The notes under the pieces: model-generated | The model's input: only the letters and a program-made list of their open reading frames with translations | Database searches by the model: none | Told to the model about the DNA's origin: nothing | Program-made: the position numbers and the translations under genes | Source: a virus | Length of the DNA: 64,000 bases | Strand: one strand, 5' to 3' | Virus record (IMG/VR): IMGVR_UViG_3300031707_000006 | Span: 1 to 64,000 of that record | In this document: piece by piece, positions 37,637-46,207 of the stretch | Layout of the letters: each line of letters starts with the position of its first letter | How positions within the stretch are numbered: the stretch's first letter is position 1

Positions 37637-40489
37637 TTATTTGCTCCAATAATCATTTACTGTAATCTCTACAGCAGCAGGAATTACTTTTAGATATATT
37701 CTTTCTGCTGTTAACATAGTTTCTTCTACAAACTTTATTGCAGCATTTACGATTTCATCTTTTACCTCTATTACAACTTCATCGTGTACTTGCATAAGAA
37801 TATGAAAATCTTTATATTCAAAAGGATTATTATAAAATAGATTACACATTGCATCTTTAATAATATCCGCCGCACTCCCTTGTATGAGCATATTGTAACC
37901 CTCTCTCATACTTGCCGCATTTTCTTTTTCAGCTTCTTCCATATTTTTGTAGATTCTTCGATGATCAAAATATCTTTTTCTACCTAATAAAGTTTTAGTA
38001 TGCCCTTTACTTAATACTGCCTCACCAAAAGATTTTCTAAATGCAACCATTGTTGGATATCCCGTATTAATTGCAATAAGAACATCTTCTGCGACATCTT
38101 GAGAAATATGTAATTTCTTAGAAAGTCCCCAAGCACTGCTTCCAAATAAAGAAGCAAAGTTGATATTTTTGGCATCATCTCTTTGTTCCTTTATAACTTC
38201 ATCAAGGGTACAATGATTAACCAAAGCAGCAGTAGAGGTATGCATATCCTTACCTTCCTGATATGCTTTAATAATCAATTCATCTTCTGTTATTTCTCCC
38301 ACCAATCTATACTCTTCTTGATTATAATCTGCACGTAAAAGTTTATATCCAGGTCTCGCTATAAATGTTGCACGATATTCTGCCAATTTAGGTATGTTTT
38401 GTAAATTTATTGAGTCACTATTTCCAGTGATAGCCACAATATGTCCTTGTTTCATAACCCAAGTTCCACATTCTGTTGTTGGACACCAAACATCCATTTC
38501 TTTTTCTGGAGCCCAATTACAATTTCGATTCGCATATAATTCATCAGAACAAGTAAGATGATAATAAATAAAGGGTTTCCCTGATTTTAATTTTCTTTTA
38601 CTAAAACTATATGGCTTCGCTAAGGCTAAAGAAAGTAATTCAAAGTACTCACAGGATTGTTTCTTTTGGGTTTCCAAACTTCCAAATCCAATATATTTCT
38701 TTAATTCTCTCCGATAAGATCCATCTCCCTCAATCATAGATAAGTACATTATTTCCCAGCATTCCTCTGATAAACTCATGATAATTTTACTTGGGGGATG
38801 TGTAAGAAACGTTTGATAGATTGGCTCAAATATTTCAGAACTAATATGAAAAGCACTCACATAATGTGAATCGTATTCATATTGTTTATATCTATTTAGC
38901 GTATAAGATACATTATTTTCATCTAACCAACCTTTTAATAATTGAATACTCCTCCCTTTTACAAGGGAAATTCCTAATCCATGATTTTTCTTTCCGGTTA
39001 AAAATCCATCGGATAAGTACCAGCCAAGTAACAATGCTTGTGTTTTATCTAAAAGAGACGTTTTACAATCCTGCAATTTAACGTTTGGCATTAAAACTGT
39101 GTCATATTTTCTTGGAATACTATTTGCATTACTAAATCCAATTATCTTTGAATCCTTAGTAATCCATTTATGATTGGCTGTACATAAAATTCCTTTTTGA
39201 TATTTAGAATCATGACCTTTGTTAACTACTAATCTTCCAACAAGGTCTTTTCCAATCGTTATATCATCTATAGTTGTAATTTTATATTGATATTTTTGTA
39301 AATCAAAACCAATAACTTGATCCCCAATATTTACCTCATTATATTTTTTCCAACCATTCAACGTGAGTATTTCTGAATCCAAAGGTACACAACTGTATCT
39401 CCCAGAAGTTGCCCCAAGTTGATTAAATTTAGAATGTATTCTACCTGTAGTTGGGTGTATATTTTCAAACCAACTTACACCATAAGTAGATACTCTTTTA
39501 GCGCGATTTCTATATTCTAATATTAAATCTATAAGAGGTTCTCCAGCAAATAATACTAATGTATCTTCATTCGTATCTTCTACAGGAATATTAAATAGAT
39601 TTAATGCATTCTTCATATGTACATGAGAACCAGGATTTAATCTTTCATAAATCCAAGAAGTAAGTGCATAAGTTGAATCTACTTGTTCGAGATATTTCTT
39701 ATCTCTGACCAATTTTACTTTAATTCCTAATGTTTCAGATAACTCTATAGAACTATTGAACTTAGTTGTATCTATATTATTAAGTATATAATCTTTTATT
39801 TTTTTATGGAATAAATCTCTTTCAACTTCTGCTAATTTAGCAAGATTCTCCCATGCAACTTTATCTAATAAGATGCCCTCTAATTCCATCATTACGGTAA
39901 CTGGAGTTAATCTATTCTCAAGATTAAATACATCTAGTTGTTTTTGTTCTATTAACTTTACTAAAAGAATATCTTTTAATCTCTTAAGATACATTACATC
40001 CTCGGTAGAGTATACTAACATATCTTCAGTGATTTGTCCAAATGGATCTTCATAGAATTTTTTTCTTACTGTTTTATCTAATTGTATTCCTAGATATTTT
40101 AAGCAAATATCGTCTAAAGATGGATATCTGGATAAGGCTAGACCATTTGTAACCATTACTTCAGCAGATTGTAAATCTATTAAATCTGTAAAGAGTAGAT
40201 TATATTTAGATTTAATGAATTTTAGGTCAAACTTTAGATTAAATCCAACAAGGATTGAATCACTTTCTTGTAATAAAGAACAAATATAAATAATATTCTT
40301 ATCTCCTAAGAGTTGAGCATCAAATAAGAATATTTTATTATCTATCTCTACTTGAATTAATCTAATAAAATTCAGATAAGGATCTAATCCACTTGTTTCT
40401 ATATCAAATCCTATTACAGTATCTTTTCTATTAATAAGAGACTTTTGAAAAGATGATAATTCACTTAAAGAAGCGATATAAGAATACAT
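37637..40489 (-). CDS. polA: Family A DNA polymerase with intein
   Basis: Replicates the phage genome. After removal of a 324-aa intein the mature protein is 626 aa: 3'-5' exonuclease at the N-terminus (GFDIETSGLDP, D29/E31; VGFNLKFDLKF), no 5' nuclease, then the polymerase: TSGRYS-SDSINLQNIP, motif A LRADYNQEEYRL (D721), O-helix DDAKNINFASLFG, motif C QVHDEVV (H903/D904). The O-helix keeps F for sugar discrimination but has F in place of the usual Tyr near its end. The gene is the first of the leftward replication operon together with 40491. Confidence 0.93.
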   Translation of the reverse strand: MYSYIASLSELSSFQKSLINRKDTVIGFDIETSGLDPYLNFIRLIQVEIDNKIFLFDAQLLGDKNIIYICSLLQESDSILVGFNLKFDLKFIKSKYNLLFTDLIDLQSAEVMVTNGLALSRYPSLDDICLKYLGIQLDKTVRKKFYEDPFGQITEDMLVYSTEDVMYLKRLKDILLVKLIEQKQLDVFNLENRLTPVTVMMELEGILLDKVAWENLAKLAEVERDLFHKKIKDYILNNIDTTKFNSSIELSETLGIKVKLVRDKKYLEQVDSTYALTSWIYERLNPGSHVHMKNALNLFNIPVEDTNEDTLVLFAGEPLIDLILEYRNRAKRVSTYGVSWFENIHPTTGRIHSKFNQLGATSGRYSCVPLDSEILTLNGWKKYNEVNIGDQVIGFDLQKYQYKITTIDDITIGKDLVGRLVVNKGHDSKYQKGILCTANHKWITKDSKIIGFSNANSIPRKYDTVLMPNVKLQDCKTSLLDKTQALLLGWYLSDGFLTGKKNHGLGISLVKGRSIQLLKGWLDENNVSYTLNRYKQYEYDSHYVSAFHISSEIFEPIYQTFLTHPPSKIIMSLSEECWEIMYLSMIEGDGSYRRELKKYIGFGSLETQKKQSCEYFELLSLALAKPYSFSKRKLKSGKPFIYYHLTCSDELYANRNCNWAPEKEMDVWCPTTECGTWVMKQGHIVAITGNSDSINLQNIPKLAEYRATFIARPGYKLLRADYNQEEYRLVGEITEDELIIKAYQEGKDMHTSTAALVNHCTLDEVIKEQRDDAKNINFASLFGSSAWGLSKKLHISQDVAEDVLIAINTGYPTMVAFRKSFGEAVLSKGHTKTLLGRKRYFDHRRIYKNMEEAEKENAASMREGYNMLIQGSAADIIKDAMCNLFYNNPFEYKDFHILMQVHDEVVIEVKDEIVNAAIKFVEETMLTAERIYLKVIPAAVEITVNDYWSK
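38420..39391 (-). mobile_element. Intein in DNA polymerase (324 aa, LAGLIDADG)
   Basis: Residues 367-690. Block A CVPLDSEILTLNGWKKY; block B CTANHKWIT; endonuclease motifs LLLGWYLSDGF and MYLSMIEGDGS; block F DVWCPTTECGTWVM; end AITGN before Ser+1. The penultimate residue is Gly. It splits the conserved SGRYS/SDSxNLQNIP nucleotide-binding motif, a hot spot for inteins in phage PolA. Confidence 0.92.
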
Positions 40490-40490
40490 A

Positions 40491-40745
40491 TCAGTCTACT
40501 GTAAAATTAATTATATCGTTTTCATGCTTTAAGCAATGCATCTTCTCATAAGCATTAGCAAATGCCATATAATAGCCTGCCTGTTCACTCCACACATCTC
40601 CTGGTAAACATCTTGCAATTCCTTTAACACCATTAGGTAGGATAACGATTGTAACAGGTTTTGACCAAATTACATTTACCAATCCAATTCCTCGAACAGG
40701 GAATTGATGATGCTTGCACGATTTTTCCTTAACCTTTTTATTCAT
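40491..40745 (-). CDS. Unknown 84-aa protein
   Basis: First gene after the promoter at 40911, behind AAAGGAAAAATAAA. CLPGDVWSEQAGYYMAFANA resembles a short phage block 'GvArc.p.D.f....G..lAf.rA' of unknown function. CKHH near the start could bind metal. Confidence 0.6.
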   Translation of the reverse strand: MNKKVKEKSCKHHQFPVRGIGLVNVIWSKPVTIVILPNGVKGIARCLPGDVWSEQAGYYMAFANAYEKMHCLKHENDIINFTVD

Positions 40746-40910
40746 TTTATTTTTCCTTTCAAATTATTTCTTCTTGCTCAGTTCTATCTTTTGAATACTG
40801 GAGAAGCACTGAATAAGTTACATTTATTACTTATAAACTTTAATGGTTTATTTCCTCTTGCTCCCCGTCTTGGCTTCGCAAGTATAACTCTAGTTTATTC
40901 AATTATGAGT
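40746..40910 (-). promoter_or_regulatory. Structured 5' leader of the polymerase operon
   Basis: About 160 bases between the promoter at 40911 and the first gene. On the minus strand it can fold into CTTGC...GCAAG, ATAAAC...GTTTAT and ATAAGT...ACTTAT hairpins in succession. No ORF. It may control translation or stability of the replication message. No known riboswitch recognised. Confidence 0.4.
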
Positions 40911-40939
40911 AGTATAGCATAATTTTGAGGGGCTGTCAA
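40911..40939 (-). promoter_or_regulatory. Sigma70-type promoter of the polymerase operon
   Basis: TTGACA (40934-40939), 17-bp spacer, TATACT (40911-40916) on the minus strand. The -35 lies within the 3' end of the small gene at 40936. Confidence 0.8.
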
Positions 40940-41049
40940 GAGGCAATTTTCTCTAAACACCATTCACGAACACCCTCATAGGTAACTTTATCATCCAATT
41001 CTATCTTTGCCTCTACTTCAAAATTAATTGTGAATCTCCGTTTAGCCAT
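40936..41049 (-). CDS. Small protein (37 aa) from the symmetric promoter region
   Basis: ATG 41049 with a strong AAGGAGCAAAAT site. Sequence MAKRRFTINFEVEAKIELDD, then a helix. Short beta-alpha protein, unknown; its ribosome site is part of a 17-bp inverted repeat (41050-41066). Confidence 0.6.
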   Translation of the reverse strand: MAKRRFTINFEVEAKIELDDKVTYEGVREWCLEKIAS

Positions 41050-41059
41050 ATTTTGCTCC

Positions 41060-41088
41060 TTGACAATCTTAGACTTTTAGGGTAAAAT
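41060..41088 (+). promoter_or_regulatory. Rightward sigma70-type promoter
   Basis: TTGACA (41060-41065), 17-bp spacer, TAAAAT (41083-41088). It drives the glycan and morphogenesis block starting at 41181 and leaves a leader of about 85 bases. Confidence 0.7.
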
Positions 41089-41144
41089 ACACACTAATTC
41101 ACCTATGAGAGGCAAATTTTTTTGTGTATCTCATTCTGAATTAC

Positions 41145-41172
41145 ATGATACCCTAAATTTGTAGTTTGTCAA
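41145..41172 (-). promoter_or_regulatory. Leftward promoter facing the rightward one
   Basis: TTGACA (41167-41172), 16-bp spacer, TATCAT (41145-41150) on the minus strand, transcribing the 37-aa gene at 40936 and perhaps the replication operon. It lies inside the leader of the rightward promoter, so the two transcripts overlap as antisense. Confidence 0.6.
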
Positions 41173-41180
41173 GGAGCAAA

Positions 41181-41420
41181 ATGCCAATCCGTCATGATTT
41201 CAATTTCTGGGAGTGTAAATATTGCCACAAAGATTACAAGTTAGAACTCATGGCTTTAGGTTGCGAGCAAAGCCACGAGATTATATACCTCCCTATCCGT
41301 AAAGATGATCTTCAAAGGTTAATCCAATTCATCTACATGAAGGACGAGCGATTACTTACACCTACGTTATTAGAGACCCTTATGCCATATTCCCAGAACA
41401 TGCGGGGAGGGAATGCATGA
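41181..41420 (+). CDS. Zinc-binding unknown protein (79 aa)
   Basis: ATG 41181 with AAGGAGCAAA. ECKYCHK and ALGCEQSHE (CxxC...CxxxH) form a metal site found in several phage proteins of similar size. First gene of the right block. Confidence 0.7.
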   Translation: MPIRHDFNFWECKYCHKDYKLELMALGCEQSHEIIYLPIRKDDLQRLIQFIYMKDERLLTPTLLETLMPYSQNMRGGNA

Positions 41421-41641
41421 TCTGTATCTTCTGTGATAAAGAAGTATTAGATGATATATTTACTCTGGGAATTGATATCCCCTATATTAACTTAAAAGTG
41501 CATAAATATTGCTGGAAAATGCATAAAAATACTAATTATCTACAACAAAATGCAGAAGTGTGCTATAATAGGATCGTAAAGATTATTGAGGAAAGAGATA
41601 ATGGATCAACCAGAAAAGAAAAAAAGAAAACCACGAACTAA
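41417..41641 (+). CDS. Cysteine-containing basic protein (74 aa)
   Basis: ATG 41417 overlaps the previous TGA. CIFCDKEV and a later HKYCWKMH could bind zinc. The C-terminus is basic and acidic mixed. Unknown. It overlaps the next gene by 41 bases. Confidence 0.6.
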   Translation: MICIFCDKEVLDDIFTLGIDIPYINLKVHKYCWKMHKNTNYLQQNAEVCYNRIVKIIEERDNGSTRKEKKKTTN

Positions 41642-42320
41642 AACCGTATTGTCGTCTAAAAATCAGATGCGGAATCTGAGTCAATTTAAGGAATTATCAA
41701 ATGATGAATTTGATGAGATGTTTGCTAAGAGGCTTTTTGGAATCGAAAAGGCTCAAATTTTTGAACAAAGGATTGAAAAGAAACTAGCCGATTTTGCTGA
41801 AGATTATGACGTTTCTGATATGAAAATTAATGACAAATATCTTCTAAGAGCATTAGCACAGGCAGTAGTTTCTCTAGAAGATTATGAAAATTTTGTTTTT
41901 AATATTCGTGCAGAAGGTATTGGTACAGAGAATATCTTTCTAATTGAAAAAATTCAAAAGGTTATGACCGATCTTAGAAGAGATGTTTCTACGATGCAGG
42001 ATGATCTTAAAATTACCAGGAAGATTAGAAAAGGAGACTCAGAAACATCAGTTATTAATTATATTGAAACTTTAAAAGAAAAAGCAAAAAAGTTTTATGA
42101 ATCTAGAATGATGATAGTTACCTGTCCTAAATGTAATAAGTGGATCTTTTCTGGTTGGTTTTTATTTCCACATGAAAAACAAAATAAAATTATTTTACAG
42201 TGTGATGGTGATATGGGAGATGGGACAAAATGTGGAGAAGTTATAAGATTAACTTCTACAGAGTTATTGGAAAAACGTGGGTATAGTGATCCAGAAATTT
42301 TTCCTGAGTCACTTATCTAG
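41601..42320 (+). CDS. Helical protein with C-terminal zinc finger (239 aa)
   Basis: I start at ATG 41601 (GAGGAAAGAGATA before it). A basic start (EKKKRKPRTKT) and long helical region lead to a C-terminal zinc site TCPKCNKW...CDGDMGDGTKCG. It may bind DNA or act in packaging, but the terminase lies 12 kb away, so this is only a thought. It also ends near the start of the glycan island. Confidence 0.6.
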   Translation: MDQPEKKKRKPRTKTVLSSKNQMRNLSQFKELSNDEFDEMFAKRLFGIEKAQIFEQRIEKKLADFAEDYDVSDMKINDKYLLRALAQAVVSLEDYENFVFNIRAEGIGTENIFLIEKIQKVMTDLRRDVSTMQDDLKITRKIRKGDSETSVINYIETLKEKAKKFYESRMMIVTCPKCNKWIFSGWFLFPHEKQNKIILQCDGDMGDGTKCGEVIRLTSTELLEKRGYSDPEIFPESLI

Positions 42321-42332
42321 TTATGGAGAAAT

Positions 42333-43016
42333 ATGTATAAAGGATTTAATATTACAGTTGGAATTCCTGTTTATAACAATTATCGGGGATTAAGGAAATG
42401 TATTATTTCTGCCGAAATGGGAGAGGTAAAGCCTGATCTTTATTTTATATTTGATAATGGTGGTTTATATAATAATATTTTATTTAAAGATGAAATGGAT
42501 GTTAGTAAGATCCGGTTATATAGACCTGGGTATAATCAAGGTGTCGCAAAGGCATGGAATCTTATTATTAGAAATACAACAGATATAAGAATTATCTGTA
42601 ATGATGATATTGAATTTCATACGGATACTGTAAAAGTGTTTGTAGATAATTTTGATGAAAACAAGATAACATTCCCGGATGAAAAGAGAGATAATCTTTT
42701 TTCTTGTTTTAGTATACCAACAAAATTATTTAATGCAATTGGTGAGTTTGATGAATCGCTGAGTCCTAACTATGGATATTTTGAGGACAACGATTATTAT
42801 CGTAGAGTAATTCTTTATGGACAAGAATTTGGTTTCCAATCTATTCCTACTGGATATGAACACATTGGTAGTACTACATTGAAAAATTATAGTCCAGGTG
42901 AATTATCTTTACACCATAAAAAGTTTGAATTAGCAAAAGCCAATTACATAAAAAAATGGGGAAATCTCCCACATCAAGAAACTTTTACAATTCCTTATAA
43001 CGGTGTGAAACAATGA
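42333..43016 (+). CDS. Family 2 glycosyltransferase
   Basis: GT-A fold: FNITVGIPVYNNYRGLRKC at the start (first strand), FDNGG, YNQGVAKAWNLII and the nucleotide/metal-binding ICNDDIEF (DDI in place of DxD), then FDESLSPNYGYFEDNDYYRR with the acceptor-side acidic motif. 227 aa, catalytic domain only. Probably transfers a sugar from an NDP donor; acceptor unknown. First transferase of the island. Confidence 0.82.
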   Translation: MYKGFNITVGIPVYNNYRGLRKCIISAEMGEVKPDLYFIFDNGGLYNNILFKDEMDVSKIRLYRPGYNQGVAKAWNLIIRNTTDIRIICNDDIEFHTDTVKVFVDNFDENKITFPDEKRDNLFSCFSIPTKLFNAIGEFDESLSPNYGYFEDNDYYRRVILYGQEFGFQSIPTGYEHIGSTTLKNYSPGELSLHHKKFELAKANYIKKWGNLPHQETFTIPYNGVKQ

Positions 43017-43780
43017 TAACATATCTGCAACTGAATAACAGAAGTGTAGCAGGCCGCTTGGGAAACAATTTATTTGAGATCGCAAGTACGATAGGAATCG
43101 CAGATTCTTTAAATATTCCTTTTTACTTTCCTACTTGGCCGTACAGCAGGTATTTTAAACATGAGTTACCTCAAAAAAGTTATGATGAACTTTCTTCTTA
43201 TAAACTAAAAATATTTACTGAGAAACAATTCAATTATGATTTTATTTCTTTAGATGTTCGCCATTCTTGGAGTCTCTGTGGGTATCTACAATCCTGGAAA
43301 TATTTTGTAAATTCATTTGATAAAATTAAATATTATTTTGAACCTAATTTTGAAACAAATGATAATTCAAAAGACCTAGTTTCAGTGCATGTGAGGAGAG
43401 GCGATTATCTCGATCGTAAAGGATTCCATACTTGTTTAACTGAAACAAATTATTATCAGAAAGCAATGGCCCTATTTCCTGATGATAAATTCCTAATCTT
43501 CTCTGATGATATTCACTGGTGTATGCAAAGTGATTTATTTGATAATGATCGATGTATCTATAAAATGAATGAGACATCTGATACTGCAACTCCCGCACCC
43601 TTTGATTTATTACACATGGTTTATATGGCAAAATGTAAACATCATATTATCGCCAATTCTAGTTATTCCTGGTGGGGTTCTTTTCTTGGAAATTCAAATA
43701 GTATAACTATTGCTCCTAGACAATGGTGGGTTAATAATAATTCCAGCGATATTTACTTACCACATTGGATTCAAATATGA
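43013..43780 (+). CDS. GT11 (alpha-1,2-fucosyltransferase-like) enzyme
   Basis: GRLGNNLFEIAS corresponds to 'G.LGNQmFqya', VSVHVRRGDYL to the HxRRGDY GDP-binding motif, and IIANSSYSWWGSFLG to 'NSsFSWWga'. These are the three family motifs. Expected to add fucose or a similar deoxysugar from GDP. Overlaps its neighbours on both sides by ATGA. Confidence 0.85.
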   Translation: MITYLQLNNRSVAGRLGNNLFEIASTIGIADSLNIPFYFPTWPYSRYFKHELPQKSYDELSSYKLKIFTEKQFNYDFISLDVRHSWSLCGYLQSWKYFVNSFDKIKYYFEPNFETNDNSKDLVSVHVRRGDYLDRKGFHTCLTETNYYQKAMALFPDDKFLIFSDDIHWCMQSDLFDNDRCIYKMNETSDTATPAPFDLLHMVYMAKCKHHIIANSSYSWWGSFLGNSNSITIAPRQWWVNNNSSDIYLPHWIQI

Positions 43781-44727
43781 TTGAGGATCAATTAGTCTTT
43801 ATAGACACATTTGCAAAACTTGATTCCATTATGGATAAGTATAAAAATAAGAAAATTAGAGTAGCCTATAGTGGGGGATCGGACTCTGATAATGTAATGT
43901 GGTTATTACGAACTAGAGGATATAATGTTCCCGCTGTATTTTGGGATACAGGATTAGAATATGCTGCTACATATGAACATTTAGATTATATGAGATCAGT
44001 TGGATTTAGTATTGAAAAAGTTAAGGCCAAAAACCCCATCCCAACAACTTTGATGAAATATGGTCAACCCTTTGTAAGTAAAAGAGTCAGTGATTATTTA
44101 TCCAGACTACAAAAGCATGGTTTTAATTTCCAGAATGATGGGAATAAAACTTTTAAAGACTTAACTGTAAAATATGAAAATTGTAAAACAGCATTATCGT
44201 GGTGGTGTAATAAGTTCCCCTATATAACAACAAATATTACTTATAATCGGTATTTAAAAGAATTCTTAATAGAATATGGACTCCCCTTTTCTGTATCCGA
44301 TCAGTGTTGCACTTGGGCGAAAAAACAACCTAGTAAGGACTATACAAAAAAAAATCATATTGATTTAATGATTTTAGGAATTAGGAAAGCTGAAGGGGGT
44401 TCTAGAGCCAGAGCATATAAAACTTGCTTTTTACCTCCAAAATTGCACACATATGCTTTATATTTCCCCTTATTTTGGTGGAAAAAAGTCGAGAAGCAAC
44501 TTTTTTGTGGGGAATTGAATATAAAATATAGTGATTGTTATACAAAATATGGGATGACAAGAACAGGTTGTGCTGGTTGTCCTTTTAGTAGAACTTTTGA
44601 AAATGAATTGGATATCCTGAGACAATATGAACCAAATCTATATAAGGGAGCAACAAAAATGTTTAATTCTTCTTATGAGTGGACTAGAAAGTATAAACAA
44701 TTTATAGAGAATGAAAAACGTGGATAA
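43777..44727 (+). CDS. PAPS-reductase-like ATP-pyrophosphatase in the glycan island
   Basis: PP-loop AYSGGSDSDNVMWLL (SGGxDS) followed by FWDTGLEY. The C-terminal half has a cysteine cluster: QCCTWAKKQP, then RTGCAGCPFSRTFENELD, as in phage PAPS-reductase-like proteins that may hold Fe-S or zinc. Start ATG 43777 overlaps the previous TGA. Its place between sugar genes hints at sulfation or thiolation of a sugar, or at adenylation of one; the reaction cannot be read from sequence. Confidence 0.75.
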   Translation: MIEDQLVFIDTFAKLDSIMDKYKNKKIRVAYSGGSDSDNVMWLLRTRGYNVPAVFWDTGLEYAATYEHLDYMRSVGFSIEKVKAKNPIPTTLMKYGQPFVSKRVSDYLSRLQKHGFNFQNDGNKTFKDLTVKYENCKTALSWWCNKFPYITTNITYNRYLKEFLIEYGLPFSVSDQCCTWAKKQPSKDYTKKNHIDLMILGIRKAEGGSRARAYKTCFLPPKLHTYALYFPLFWWKKVEKQLFCGELNIKYSDCYTKYGMTRTGCAGCPFSRTFENELDILRQYEPNLYKGATKMFNSSYEWTRKYKQFIENEKRG

Positions 44728-46036
44728 TATTGAAGAAAGAATCAAGGATCTTATTGGTCTTTTAAGAGAAGATGGAAGTAATGTATTAGGCTATGTCTAT
44801 AATGATGACGCTAAATTTATACCTGGTATTACTCCAGTATACTACTCAGGCCCGTATTGGGATAATAAAGAAATTATTGCGGCTGTAAAGGCATTACTTA
44901 CTGGTAAGTGGTTATCTTCTGGAGAAAAAGTTAAAGAATTTGAAGATAAATTCTCTGAAAAATTTGGTGGTGGTTATTCTGTAATGGTTAACTCAGGCTC
45001 ATCTGCTAATTTAGTTATGTTAGCAGCATTGAAAAAATATTATGGTTGGGCAGATGGTGCAGAAGTTATTGTTTCTTGTGTGGGTTTTCCTACTACAATT
45101 GCCCCCATCGTACAGAACAATCTAAAACCAGTTTTTGTAGATATTGAATTAGACACACTAAATGCAGACTATTTAGAGATATATAATTCTATAAATGCTA
45201 ATACAGTAGCAATATTAATCTCTCCAGTATTAGGTAATCCTCCTGATATGGGTAAATTACTAAATTTACATTCTATATTAGACTTAGAATTAATCTTGGA
45301 TAATTGTGATAGTTTGGGGACTACTTGGGATTATACTTTACTTAATCAATTAGTTGTGGCATCTTCTTGTTCATTCTATCCGGCTCACCACTTAGCCATC
45401 GGTGAAGGAGGAATGATCTCATCTAAAAATGAAAGTATTATTAAACTTGCAAGAAGTATTGCATGGTGGGGTAGAGATTGTGAATGCACTGGCGCTCAGA
45501 ATTTATTGTCTAATGGGATGTGTCATAAACGATTTGCTTGTTGGTTGGATAACTATGATGGGATTATTGATCATAAATATTTATTTACAAATATGGGATA
45601 TAATTTAAAACCATTAGATTTTCAAGGCGCAATGGGGTTAGAACAACTCAAAAAATTTGATGAGATACATTATCGTAGAGTACAGAATGAACACATTATT
45701 ACAGAGACTTTTCTAAAATATCTTCCAGAATTAAAAACCCCAACAGTATTATCAGGAGCGAAACCATCCTGGTTTGGTACTCCTTTTATTTGTCCTAATA
45801 AGGAATATAAAAATAAATTAGTGGCATTTTTAGAATCTAAGAAGATTCAGACACGGAATTATTTCGCTGGTAATATACTTTTGCACCCCGGCTATAAACA
45901 TTTGGGGAACTATAGGGATTATCCTAATGCAAATAAGATATTGGATACCGTATTTTTTATCGGTTGTGCCCCGCATTATGGGGAAAATATTTTGGGTTAT
46001 ATAGAAGATTGTGTAAAGGAGTTCTATATTAATTAG
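44711..46036 (+). CDS. rfbH: RfbH-like NDP-4-keto-6-deoxyhexose 3-dehydratase
   Basis: Fold type I PMP enzyme. The usual PLP-lysine is replaced by histidine in SFYPAHHLAIGEGG (H226/H227), exactly as in RfbH/E1, which makes 3,6-dideoxysugars. Fe-S cysteines: C199 (DNCD), C257 and C259 (WGRDCEC), C271. The spacing C-X57-C-X-C matches the published E1 pattern C-X57-C-X-C-X7-C, but the last cysteine is four residues later. GYNLKPLDFQGAMGLEQL also fits RfbH. The matching reductase is not in this window. Transferases for the sugar product lie on both sides. Confidence 0.87.
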   Translation: MKNVDNIEERIKDLIGLLREDGSNVLGYVYNDDAKFIPGITPVYYSGPYWDNKEIIAAVKALLTGKWLSSGEKVKEFEDKFSEKFGGGYSVMVNSGSSANLVMLAALKKYYGWADGAEVIVSCVGFPTTIAPIVQNNLKPVFVDIELDTLNADYLEIYNSINANTVAILISPVLGNPPDMGKLLNLHSILDLELILDNCDSLGTTWDYTLLNQLVVASSCSFYPAHHLAIGEGGMISSKNESIIKLARSIAWWGRDCECTGAQNLLSNGMCHKRFACWLDNYDGIIDHKYLFTNMGYNLKPLDFQGAMGLEQLKKFDEIHYRRVQNEHIITETFLKYLPELKTPTVLSGAKPSWFGTPFICPNKEYKNKLVAFLESKKIQTRNYFAGNILLHPGYKHLGNYRDYPNANKILDTVFFIGCAPHYGENILGYIEDCVKEFYIN

Positions 46037-46123
46037 AACAAGATGGCTAGTGATAGCTACACGAAAAAGCATACCTCCATGCTCTGCCATTTTGTATTTT
46101 AAGGAGAACTAAAAGGAGAAAAG

Positions 46124-46180
46124 ATGAGCAAATTAATTAATTTAATCGGTCAAAGATTTGGTAGATTGACCGTTAAATAA
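46124..46180 (+). pseudogene. Scar of an HNH/AP2 homing endonuclease (N-terminus only)
   Basis: A well-formed start (AAAAGGAGAAAAG ATG 46124) encodes MSKLINLIGQRFGRLTVK and stops. NLIGQRFGRLTVI is the opening of many phage HNH/AP2-type homing endonucleases. The rest is absent. The surrounding gap, 46037-46207, has no other gene. Confidence 0.7.
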
Positions 46181-46207
46181 CATAATTAGATATATGAAAG
46201 AAACTTT

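Larger units (their letters stand above)
41050..41182. promoter_or_regulatory. Symmetric divergent control region
   Basis: ATTTTGCTCCTTGACAA (41050-41066) is repeated inverted and perfectly at 41166-41182. TTTAGGGTA (41076-41084) is mirrored by TACCCTAAA (41149-41157). ATACACA and TGTGTAT in the centre add a third level. Each arm holds one gene's ribosome site and the other gene's -35 box. Confidence 0.8.

Noticed and set aside
46043-46102. A 19-codon ORF in the gap before the HNH/AP2 scar
   Set aside because: It has no ribosome site and no recognisable sequence.
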